A stretch of 64,000 nucleotides of DNA from Bacillota bacterium (lineage in GTDB: Bacteria > Bacillota > Clostridia > Lachnospirales > Lachnospiraceae). Below the pieces are notes generated by a model. That model did not search any database. It was not told the DNA's origin and saw nothing but the letters and a program-made list of their open reading frames with translations. Shown piece after piece: positions 28,172 to 35,457 of this stretch. Position 1 is the stretch's first letter; every line of letters starts with the position of its first letter. The DNA lies in contig JAEZJV010000051.1 in assembly GCA_023415635.1 (NCBI GenBank), positions 248,001 to 312,000 of the forward strand, in the 5' to 3' direction. Position numbers and translations under genes: made by a program.

Positions 28172-29128
28172 TTGTATCTTGAGATCTATCCTGATGTTGT
28201 ATTCGTCCTTAATCTGATTGTTGATTTCATGCTGCTTCTCCTGGTTAAAATAATCGTACATAAGAAATGTAGTGTTTTACGTTTACTATCAGCTGCAGTA
28301 ATCGGTGGAGCGACGGCTGCTTTCATAAATCTTCTGCCCTGGTTCAATGATATTCTCAAGGGTAATGCAATCACTACATTACTTCGGGTAATAGGTTTTT
28401 TGATTAAACCGGTTTCCCTGGTATGGATGATCAGAGCTGCATTTGGAAAAATGAAAGGGATAGAGCTGACCAGGTATAGCATCATTTTCTTCCTGATTAC
28501 CTGCTTTGCGGGAGGATTTCTAAATTCTATCTATTATCATACCAGGTTGCGCCTTACCCTGATACAACTGGATTATTCCGTGATTTTCAGTAATCTGCCT
28601 ATGGGGTATATAGTATTGACATTCCTCGGATTTATTCCCGCTGCTGTGCTCTTAGTACGCCTGAGAAAGAAATATCTGGGCAGCAAAAAGGATATCTATG
28701 ATATTGAGCTTATTTGTGAAGGGAAGAGTGTCAGAGCGAAGGGATTTCTGGATACAGGTAACTGTTTGTTTGATCCAATCAGTCGCAAGCCTGTCATCAT
28801 TGTGGAACAACAGGTAATGGAACAGCTTATACCTCCGGAATGTCACCAGCTTCTACAAGCGAGTGAGGCTCAGAATTTACAATACAATTCTCCAGTAAGC
28901 TCAGAATTACCGGATAATTATATACTCCGGTTCCATCTGATCCCTTACCAATCGATTGGAAAGGATCAAGGTATTATGCCGGGAATAGTCATGGACAGGA
29001 TGCAAATTAAGGTAGGGGAGGAAACCTGTTGCCAGGAAAGGGTGACAGCAGCTGTATATAATCATACACTATCCTCCGGCGGAGATTATCAGGTTATTTT
29101 ACATAAGGGACTATTAGAGGGAAAATAG
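28172..29128 (+). CDS. spoIIGA: Sigma-E processing aspartic protease SpoIIGA
   Basis: Membrane protease that cleaves pro-sigma-E in the mother cell after asymmetric division. The N-terminal half has about five membrane helices; the C-terminal half carries the aspartic protease motif FLDTGN with Asp194. The start is TTG 28172 behind GGAGGTGA, giving MYLEIYPDVVF, the usual opening of the family. 318 residues. Its substrate gene sigE begins 13 bp downstream, as in Bacillus and Clostridium. Confidence 0.94.
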   Translation: MYLEIYPDVVFVLNLIVDFMLLLLVKIIVHKKCSVLRLLSAAVIGGATAAFINLLPWFNDILKGNAITTLLRVIGFLIKPVSLVWMIRAAFGKMKGIELTRYSIIFFLITCFAGGFLNSIYYHTRLRLTLIQLDYSVIFSNLPMGYIVLTFLGFIPAAVLLVRLRKKYLGSKKDIYDIELICEGKSVRAKGFLDTGNCLFDPISRKPVIIVEQQVMEQLIPPECHQLLQASEAQNLQYNSPVSSELPDNYILRFHLIPYQSIGKDQGIMPGIVMDRMQIKVGEETCCQERVTAAVYNHTLSSGGDYQVILHKGLLEGK

Positions 29129-29141
29129 TGGGAGGTTTAAT

Positions 29142-29882
29142 ATGCTTTTAAAGTTATCAATACAGAATAAATTCCAATTTCGGCTAATTCCTGACATCAG
29201 AACAATTATATTCGGACATCAGGGAGAAATCCATTATATCGGAGGTGCTGAAGTGCTTCCTCCGCCCTTGGAACCAGCAAGGGAGGCTGAAGTGATTGCA
29301 GAGCTTGGTGGTGAGCGTGACGGTGAGATGAAATCTCTTTTAGTGGAGCACAACCTAAGGCTTGTGGTATACATAGCCAAGAAATTTGACAATACAGGAG
29401 TAGGTGTGGAGGATCTGATCTCCATCGGAACCATTGGTCTGATTAAGGCAATTAATACCTTCAATCCAGATAAGAACATAAAGCTGGCTACCTATGCTTC
29501 GCGCTGTATTGAGAATGAAATTTTGATGTATTTAAGAAGGAATAATAAGACAAAGCTTGAGGTATCCATCGATGAACCTCTGAATGTCGATTGGGACGGG
29601 AATGAGCTTCTTCTGTCCGATATCCTTGGTACGGAGGAGGATGTTATATACCGGAATATTGAAGAGGAGGTAGATCGTAAACTTCTTAGGAAAGCACTTT
29701 CAAAGCTTTCAGACAGAGAGAGAATAATAGTAGATCTTCGTTTTGGGCTAAATACAAATGATGGTGCGGAACGAACACAGAAGGAGGTAGCGGATCTTTT
29801 AGGAATTTCCCAATCCTACATTTCCAGACTGGAGAAGAAGATCATAAAAAGATTGAAGAAGGAAATGGTTAGGTTCGAGTGA
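29142..29882 (+). CDS. sigE: Sporulation sigma factor sigma-E (pro-form)
   Basis: Mother-cell sigma factor. Residues 1 to about 30 form the pro-sequence ending in the HYIGG region where SpoIIGA cuts. Region 2 contains VEDLISIGTIGLIKAI and YASRCIENEILMYLRR; region 4 has the helix-turn-helix TQKEVADLLGISQSYISRLEKK. The 246-residue length and the sigE-type linker SIDEPLNVDWDGNELLLSD fit the family. ATG 29142 has GGGAGG upstream. Confidence 0.97.
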   Translation: MLLKLSIQNKFQFRLIPDIRTIIFGHQGEIHYIGGAEVLPPPLEPAREAEVIAELGGERDGEMKSLLVEHNLRLVVYIAKKFDNTGVGVEDLISIGTIGLIKAINTFNPDKNIKLATYASRCIENEILMYLRRNNKTKLEVSIDEPLNVDWDGNELLLSDILGTEEDVIYRNIEEEVDRKLLRKALSKLSDRERIIVDLRFGLNTNDGAERTQKEVADLLGISQSYISRLEKKIIKRLKKEMVRFE

Positions 29883-29984
29883 TGCAGCGTTTGGAAATAA
29901 TTTCATAACCGGCAATCGTATAAACAGGAGCTAAATAGTGAATCATTTTTTTAGAAAGTAAATGAATGATTCGGAGGTTTCTAT

Positions 29985-30761
29985 ATGGCTCTTTATAAGG
30001 TTGAGATATGCGGAGTAAATACATCTAAATTGCCATTATTAAAAAATAGTGAAAAGGAAGAATTGTTTCAGAAAATTTTAGGTGGGGATAAGGAAGCCAG
30101 AGAACTTTATATTAAAGGAAATCTAAGATTGGTTCTTTCCATTATCCAACGCTTTTCCAACAGTAATGAGAATGTTGATGATTTATTTCAGATTGGCTGC
30201 ATCGGACTGATGAAGGCAATTGATAACTTCGATATCACACAGAATGTGAAATTCTCTACGTATGCTGTTCCAATGATTATAGGTGAAATCCGAAGATATC
30301 TTCGTGATAATAATGCAATACGAGTCAGCCGGTCACTTCGAGATACTGCATATAAGGCAATCTATGCAAAGGAGGCCCTGGTCAAACGGAATGAAAAGGA
30401 ACCTACCATTAGTGAAATAGCTGCTGAAATCGGTATTTCAAAGGAAGATATCGTCTATGCACTGGATGCTATTCAAAGTCCGGTATCCTTATACGATCCA
30501 GTCTATGTGGAAGGCGGAGACGCTCTTTATATTATGGATCAGGTGAGTGATAAGAAAAATAAGGAGGAGAACTGGATCGAAGAGATATCATTGAAGGAGG
30601 CCATGGATAAGCTGTCACCCAGAGAACATAATATCATCAAGCTTCGGTTCTTTGAGGGAAAAACACAGATGGAGGTCGCCAAGGAAATAAATATATCTCA
30701 GGCTCAGGTAAGTCGGTTAGAGAAATCAGCACTCAAGAACATGAAAAATTATTTGATGTAA
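29985..30761 (+). CDS. sigG: Sporulation sigma factor sigma-G
   Basis: Late forespore sigma factor. The N-terminus ALYKVEICGVNTSKLPLL is the recognised SigG motif that contacts its regulators. Region 2 is VDDLFQIGCIGLMKAIDNFD and region 4 ends with KEINISQAQVSRLEKSALK. 258 residues, standard. It directly follows sigE, the order conserved across spore formers. I could not place a convincing sigma-F/G promoter in the 102-bp gap upstream. Confidence 0.97.
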   Translation: MALYKVEICGVNTSKLPLLKNSEKEELFQKILGGDKEARELYIKGNLRLVLSIIQRFSNSNENVDDLFQIGCIGLMKAIDNFDITQNVKFSTYAVPMIIGEIRRYLRDNNAIRVSRSLRDTAYKAIYAKEALVKRNEKEPTISEIAAEIGISKEDIVYALDAIQSPVSLYDPVYVEGGDALYIMDQVSDKKNKEENWIEEISLKEAMDKLSPREHNIIKLRFFEGKTQMEVAKEINISQAQVSRLEKSALKNMKNYLM

Positions 30762-30846
30762 ATGGAGAAGAAATCATTTCATCCGAGATAAGATGATACG
30801 TAATAGTAGCATCCTCGGTGTGGATTGATTCATATAGAGTTTTGTG

Positions 30847-30897
30847 GAGGGACAGACAAGAAAGGGTAACCTTTGGCGTCTGTCCCTCTATTTTTTA
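30847..30897 (+). terminator. Terminator after sigG
   Basis: GAGGGACAGAC (30847-30857) pairs perfectly with GTCTGTCCCTC (30878-30888), with an inner AAGG/CCTT stem, followed by TATTTTTT. It isolates the sigma-factor genes from the agr-like locus. Confidence 0.85.
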
Positions 30898-30964
30898 ATT
30901 ACTCACAGTATGGCATTATCATAGGTGCTACTTCCTAGATGTTGTATTTTCGTCAATATGCTAA

Positions 30965-30993
30965 TTGAAAATATAGATAGATTGTGTTAAATT
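30965..30993 (+). promoter_or_regulatory. Candidate promoter of the agr-like locus
   Basis: TTGAAA (30965-30970) and TAAATT (30988-30993) with a 17-bp spacer precede the kinase gene by about 60 nt. The -10 box is imperfect. I saw no clear paired LytTR binding repeats here. Confidence 0.4.
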
Positions 30994-31056
30994 GATACTG
31001 AAAAAAACAAAAAAATACATTTTATGTAACTATAATGCAAAGGCGGAAAATATATC

Positions 31057-32370
31057 ATGAATATCATTGAAACGGTGATAAGACAGTCATTTTCTCTGAT
31101 GGAAGCCTTTATCTGGTACCGTGTTATGACTAACCTGCTGGATAAAAGGTATAGTAAGAAGGTTTATGCGTTAGCAGGGGTTGCATTGTGCCTCCTGCTT
31201 AGTTTGAAAGCCAATATATTTGATCTTCCGGGGCTTACGGGCTATGCTGTCATTGGAACAGCGGTTGTCATTGTATTTGCATTATTCATGAATATGGTGC
31301 TGTTCCTTAATCCAATCCACGAAAAACTTATCTGGTGGGGTGTCTATGAATTTGGATTAATTCTTATTGAGCTGATCACGATTTTATTTGCATCAGTTGT
31401 TTTGCACATACCGCTTGAAGTCCTCAGCAGCCAAAATCAATTTTCCTTGTGGTTCACCTTTATTGTAAAGCTCATCACAATATTTGTTTTTGAAATAATT
31501 ATCAGACTTCAGAAGGGTAAACTGCAGATCATGGTAGCAAAGTATAGGAACCTTACCAATGCGATTGTGATTAATATCATCTTACTTCTTGGAACGGTTA
31601 TCGTATTCTTTAATATTGACAACACCAAAATTGATATAAATAAAATCATAGGATTTTTTTTCATTGTGGTTTTTCTGATGACCTTATTGACACAAGCACT
31701 GATTTTCCGTATTGAAAACACTTCGCGGAAGGTAATTGAGACAAAGCTGAAGCTGCAGCAGATTGAGATGGAATTGAAGCAGAATAAGGATATGATTGAT
31801 GTTACGGATAATCTTCGTAAGCTACGCCATGATATGAATAACCATGTCGGCTTAATCCGAAATTACGTCTATACCAAGAATTATATAGGACTCAAGGAAT
31901 ATGTGGATCAGCTCTATGTTGATTTGGACAAGGCTAATGATATCGTTATAGCTGAAAACAAGATTCTGTCCGTCATTCTTAATTTGAAGAAGAAACAAGC
32001 CAGGGAGCAGGAGATTGACTTCCAAAGCATGATAACAGCAGATAATATTAATATGCAGGAGAAGGATATTACAGCACTGATAGGTAACATACTGGACAAT
32101 GCCATAGAAGGAGCTGCTAAATCGAAAGATAAGAAGTATATAGATTTTTTTATTCAGAAGACAGAGTCAGGCTGTGTCATAAGCTGTGAGAATTCTGTCG
32201 GGGAGAAACCGGTAATTAGACGAGGAAAGCTTATATCCAGTAAGAACAATGTTTCTTATCATGGCATAGGTACGGAAAGTATTAAGAGTATTGTAATGAA
32301 GTATCGGGGTGAGGTCAAATTTGATTTTGACGATAACACATTTAGTGTCAGAGTAATCATGCCGGTATAA
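31057..32370 (+). CDS. AgrC-like quorum-sensing histidine kinase
   Basis: A 437-residue sensor kinase of the AgrC/GHKL class that would detect a cyclic peptide made by the neighbouring AgrB/AgrD pair. About six to seven membrane helices fill residues 1-220. The phosphorylated histidine is His258 in KLRHDMNNHVGLIRNY. The C-terminal GHKL ATPase has the N box NILDNAIEGA and the G box HGIGTESI. The regulator gene follows after 13 bp. The short helix-linked H box is typical of peptide-quorum kinases. Confidence 0.88.
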   Translation: MNIIETVIRQSFSLMEAFIWYRVMTNLLDKRYSKKVYALAGVALCLLLSLKANIFDLPGLTGYAVIGTAVVIVFALFMNMVLFLNPIHEKLIWWGVYEFGLILIELITILFASVVLHIPLEVLSSQNQFSLWFTFIVKLITIFVFEIIIRLQKGKLQIMVAKYRNLTNAIVINIILLLGTVIVFFNIDNTKIDINKIIGFFFIVVFLMTLLTQALIFRIENTSRKVIETKLKLQQIEMELKQNKDMIDVTDNLRKLRHDMNNHVGLIRNYVYTKNYIGLKEYVDQLYVDLDKANDIVIAENKILSVILNLKKKQAREQEIDFQSMITADNINMQEKDITALIGNILDNAIEGAAKSKDKKYIDFFIQKTESGCVISCENSVGEKPVIRRGKLISSKNNVSYHGIGTESIKSIVMKYRGEVKFDFDDNTFSVRVIMPV

Positions 32371-32398
32371 TAGAAATTATGGAATGGCTGGTGATGTA

Positions 32399-33121
32399 AT
32401 GAAATTAACAATCGCAGTATGTGACGATGAGAGTATTACACTGAAGAATAACTGCACCTATATAGAAGAACTTTCCAGAAAATACAAAGTGGATGCGGAA
32501 ATTATCGGTTTTGGAGGCGGAGAAGCCTTGCTAGAATATATGGAGCAAAATGAGGATATCAATATTGTGTTTATGGATGTTGATATGAAAGGATTGAACG
32601 GTATACAGACAGCCGGTATGATGTTAAGAAAAAATTCAAGAATTGTTATCATTTTTATTACCGGACATAAGGAATTCGCTTATGAGGCATTTACAGTGGA
32701 AGCCTTCAGCTTCTTGGTAAAACCCATCGATCCGGAGCGTCTGGACAGGATATACAAGAAGGCTGTATTACAGGTGAATGACCTAATGAATCGAAAGCTT
32801 AGGAGTTCTCTGATTATTACTGAGGATAATATTAAAAAGAAAATCAATCAATCACATATTCTATATATTGAAAGGATAGAAGCAAGAAGTGTCATCGTGG
32901 CCAAAACTGCAAGGCATAGTATTTATGAGACGATAACGTCCCTGGAAAGAAGATTGGACTATTATTTTCTCAGAATTAATCAGGGAATCATTGTCAATCT
33001 GAATGAGGTAGCCTCAATCAAGGGTAATCTGGTTAATATGAAGTCTGGTGAGACGTTTTCAGTTGGCAGAACCTACAGCAAGCAGGTAAAGAAAAAATAC
33101 CTAGATTATCCGAGGGTATAA
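32399..33121 (+). CDS. AgrA-like LytTR response regulator
   Basis: Two-domain regulator: CheY-like receiver (residues 1-120, DD pair in VCDDES, phospho-acceptor Asp60 in VFMDVDMKG, Lys in FLVKPID) and a LytTR DNA-binding domain (about 140-240). ATG 32399 is preferred over 32384 because GGTGAT lies between them. About 240 residues. It would relay the signal from the adjacent kinase; its targets are not visible here but the agr genes themselves are the usual ones. Confidence 0.88.
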   Translation: MKLTIAVCDDESITLKNNCTYIEELSRKYKVDAEIIGFGGGEALLEYMEQNEDINIVFMDVDMKGLNGIQTAGMMLRKNSRIVIIFITGHKEFAYEAFTVEAFSFLVKPIDPERLDRIYKKAVLQVNDLMNRKLRSSLIITEDNIKKKINQSHILYIERIEARSVIVAKTARHSIYETITSLERRLDYYFLRINQGIIVNLNEVASIKGNLVNMKSGETFSVGRTYSKQVKKKYLDYPRV

Positions 33122-33183
33122 TTTCCTACTTGCTGATGAAATAAAGCGGAAGTATGATGAGTGAATAGAGAGAAAGGAGCTTT

Positions 33184-33771
33184 ATGCTGTATAAAGCAAT
33201 TTCCGAGCTAATAATTAACCATCTTGCAGCTAAAACCGATATTGACATGGAATACCGGGAAATCTATTCTTATGCTTTGGAAAAGTACATATCAGGATTT
33301 ATGAATACGATATTTTTTACGGCTGTGGCACTAGTATTACGCATTCCTATAGAGACAGCCGTATTCTTTATTTTCTATGCCCCTCTGCGTAAGTACGCGG
33401 GTGGCATTCATGCCAGAACAAGATTACAGTGTACCGTCCTCTCCCTGGTCATTTCGGTAGTACTGATAAAAGCAGCAAGACTTTTCAGTCAGACCGCTTA
33501 TTGGCACGTCATTGCGATGGCTGGTATGGTTTTAGCGATTGTGTCCATATTTTTATTTTCACCAGTGGATTCAGAGAAGCGAAGGCTATCCCCGGAGAGT
33601 AAACGACACTATAGGCGCCTTTCCAGAATTATAATCTTAACTGAGAGCATTATGATTATATTAGGGATAGGCTTTCTGCCATCAGTGAAACAGTATAGTC
33701 TGACTGCAGTAATGGCGTTATTATTATCGGGTATATTAATTGTACCATATAAAAAGGTAAGCGAAGGATGA
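33184..33771 (+). CDS. agrB: AgrB-like autoinducer-processing membrane protease
   Basis: A 195-residue polytopic cysteine protease that trims the AgrD precursor at its C-terminal side and forms the thiolactone ring. The catalytic pair His76 and Cys83 sits in KYAGGIHARTRLQCTVLS, matching the spacing of the Staphylococcus aureus residues His77/Cys84. Four to six hydrophobic helices follow. It lies downstream of the kinase-regulator pair and upstream of the precursor gene, so the order is C-A-B-D rather than B-D-C-A. Confidence 0.92.
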   Translation: MLYKAISELIINHLAAKTDIDMEYREIYSYALEKYISGFMNTIFFTAVALVLRIPIETAVFFIFYAPLRKYAGGIHARTRLQCTVLSLVISVVLIKAARLFSQTAYWHVIAMAGMVLAIVSIFLFSPVDSEKRRLSPESKRHYRRLSRIIILTESIMIILGIGFLPSVKQYSLTAVMALLLSGILIVPYKKVSEG

Positions 33772-33855
33772 GTCTGTGTCTGCGTAATCAAAGCGAATAA
33801 ACGCACGAGGCACCAACTACTATGCGCAAATACATGCGCAGGAATAGGAGAGAAT

Positions 33856-34038
33856 ATGAAGAAAAGGGTTATGAGCAACCTGTCGACTAATCTATGTAAA
33901 GCAACCTTGTCTATGGCATTAAATTCCCTGGAGGGAGGCACTGAAGGATGTACCTGGCTGTTGTATGAGCAGAAACAACCGGAAAGTTTAAAAAAGACTG
34001 ATATAAAAAGTCTGAGAATGGCAGTGAAAAAGATCTGA
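33856..34038 (+). CDS. agrD: Cyclic autoinducer peptide precursor (AgrD-like)
   Basis: A 60-residue peptide directly after agrB with a good GGAG ribosome-binding site. An amphipathic N-terminal half (residues 1-28) precedes the putative signal core around Cys32, reading GCTWLLYEQKQPESLKK. Aligning the proline and leucine of QPESL to the conserved AgrD C-terminal tail predicts a five-residue ring CTWLL (cut before Tyr37); a six-residue CTWLLY ring is the alternative. The 15 residues after PESL are longer than the usual tail. Assignment rests on position, size and the Cys-to-Pro pattern. Confidence 0.8.
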   Translation: MKKRVMSNLSTNLCKATLSMALNSLEGGTEGCTWLLYEQKQPESLKKTDIKSLRMAVKKI

Positions 34039-34054
34039 TAATATCTTTTACATG

Positions 34055-34104
34055 AAAGAATCCCGGGATGAATTCCAATGGAATTTTATTCTGGGATTCT
34101 TTTG
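34055..34104 (+). terminator. Terminator after the agr-like locus
   Basis: AGAATCCCGGG pairs with CTGGGATTCT around an inner GAATTCCA/TGGAATT stem and ends in TTTT. The 327-bp gene-free stretch 34039-34365 also holds a small AAAAGAT/ATCTTTT hairpin at 34028-34049 and an inverted repeat AGCAATAGG/CCTATTGCT followed by TTTT at about 34302-34355; no gene is seen in it. Confidence 0.7.
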
Positions 34105-34365
34105 GCTTTCTTATGTGTGATTATATTGCAGAATAATAAGGAATATCTGTCGTATAGATAGGATTTATTGAATTGTAAGAAAAAATTAATTATTATAATA
34201 TCAACCCTAGATATATTGTGTAAATGGACAACCCTTACATGTTCATAAGAGGCCTCAAGCTCTTGACTTTATATTGGTTGTATGGGGAATATACAACGAA
34301 GCAATAGGTATAATTAGCACTGGGCAAGCAGTCGCTATTTATGCCTATTGCTTTTGTGGTTTCTA

Positions 34366-35235
34366 CTAACTCAATTCCAGCCGGGCAAGCCGAAGGCAGC
34401 CCATAAGGCCCTGATTATCCTTAAGGGAAGCAGGCACGATGTAATGATCCGGGTCGTTCAATTGCTGAGTCCTGATATAACCGTTCAGCAGTTCAACAAC
34501 CTTTTTCCTGATCAACGGAAAGAGCTGCTCCTGGTGCATGACTCCACCGCCAAGTACTATTCGGTGAGGAGATAGAGTAAGAATCATATTGACCAGACCC
34601 TGTGCAATATAGTAAGCCTCCAGCTCCCATACCTCAGTGCGGTCCCTTAATTCGTAAGCCTTTTGTTTCCATCGCTGCTCAATGGCAGGGCCGGAGGCAA
34701 GACCCTCAAAGCAATTTCCATGATAGGGACAGACACCTTGAAAATTATCTTCAGGATGTCTTTCGAGTAATATATGACCTGCTTCCGGATGAAGCATACC
34801 ATGAAGCAAAGCACCGTTCAGGTATACACCAACACCGATGCCGGTACCGATTGTGATATAGATGCCGGAGGATAATCCTTTCATACTACCAAAAGTCGCT
34901 TCACCAAGGGCTGACGCATTTACGTCTGTATCAAAGCCAATCGGTATCTTAAGCGCTTTTTTCATAATCCCAACAATATCGTAATTAGCCCAGGCAAGCT
35001 TCGGTGTCGAGGTAATATATCCATAGGTCCTTGAGCTTTTATCCAGATCAATGGGACCAAAAGAACCAATTCCCAAGGCTTCAATCCCTTTACTTTTATA
35101 ATAATCAATCATCTTAATAGCGGTAATATCCGGTGTTTGTGTCGGAATGGAGCATTGCTCTATGATTTCACCGTTCTCGTTTCCAACTGCCATCACCATC
35201 TTCGTTCCGCCCGCCTCCAGAGCACCCAATAACAT
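34366..35235 (-). CDS. ROK-family sugar kinase (fructokinase-like)
   Basis: A 289-residue cytoplasmic sugar kinase of the ROK family. The phosphate-binding loop is ALEAGGTKMVMAVG; the catalytic aspartate lies in GFDTDVNASALGEATFG; the ROK zinc site is recognisable as CPYHGNC after the HPEAGH-type segment LHPEAGHILLE. The TPKLAW segment recalls the ScrK/YdhR fructokinase branch. It is divergent from the GH2 mannosidase gene, suggesting a role in mannose- or fructose-derived sugar use, but the substrate cannot be fixed from sequence. Ribosome-binding site TGGAGGAAG. Confidence 0.85.
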   Translation of the reverse strand: MLLGALEAGGTKMVMAVGNENGEIIEQCSIPTQTPDITAIKMIDYYKSKGIEALGIGSFGPIDLDKSSRTYGYITSTPKLAWANYDIVGIMKKALKIPIGFDTDVNASALGEATFGSMKGLSSGIYITIGTGIGVGVYLNGALLHGMLHPEAGHILLERHPEDNFQGVCPYHGNCFEGLASGPAIEQRWKQKAYELRDRTEVWELEAYYIAQGLVNMILTLSPHRIVLGGGVMHQEQLFPLIRKKVVELLNGYIRTQQLNDPDHYIVPASLKDNQGLMGCLRLARLELS

Positions 35236-35457
35236 ACATACTTCCTCCAGTTCTATGCATTATTATTTCTATCGCCCTTATTGTAATCGATAATAATGAT
35301 AAAATATAGTACTTATTTGAAAAAACAAATGAAATTATAATTAATGGATAAAAAAAGACAAAATATTGATATAAATTTACCAACACTTTCTGATAATATA
35401 GAGATATAGAAACGGTATTACGTATACAGATAAAATTGATACAAGGAGATAGAGCGT

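Noticed and set aside
33800..33843. TGCGCA repeats before agrD as a LytTR operator
   Set aside because: Two TGCGCA palindromes are 6 bp apart, but LytTR sites are longer direct repeats; insufficient evidence.
35395..35425. Possible CcpA/cre operator before the mannosidase
   Set aside because: The best match (around AGAAACGGTATTA) has three mismatches to the cre consensus, too many to support.
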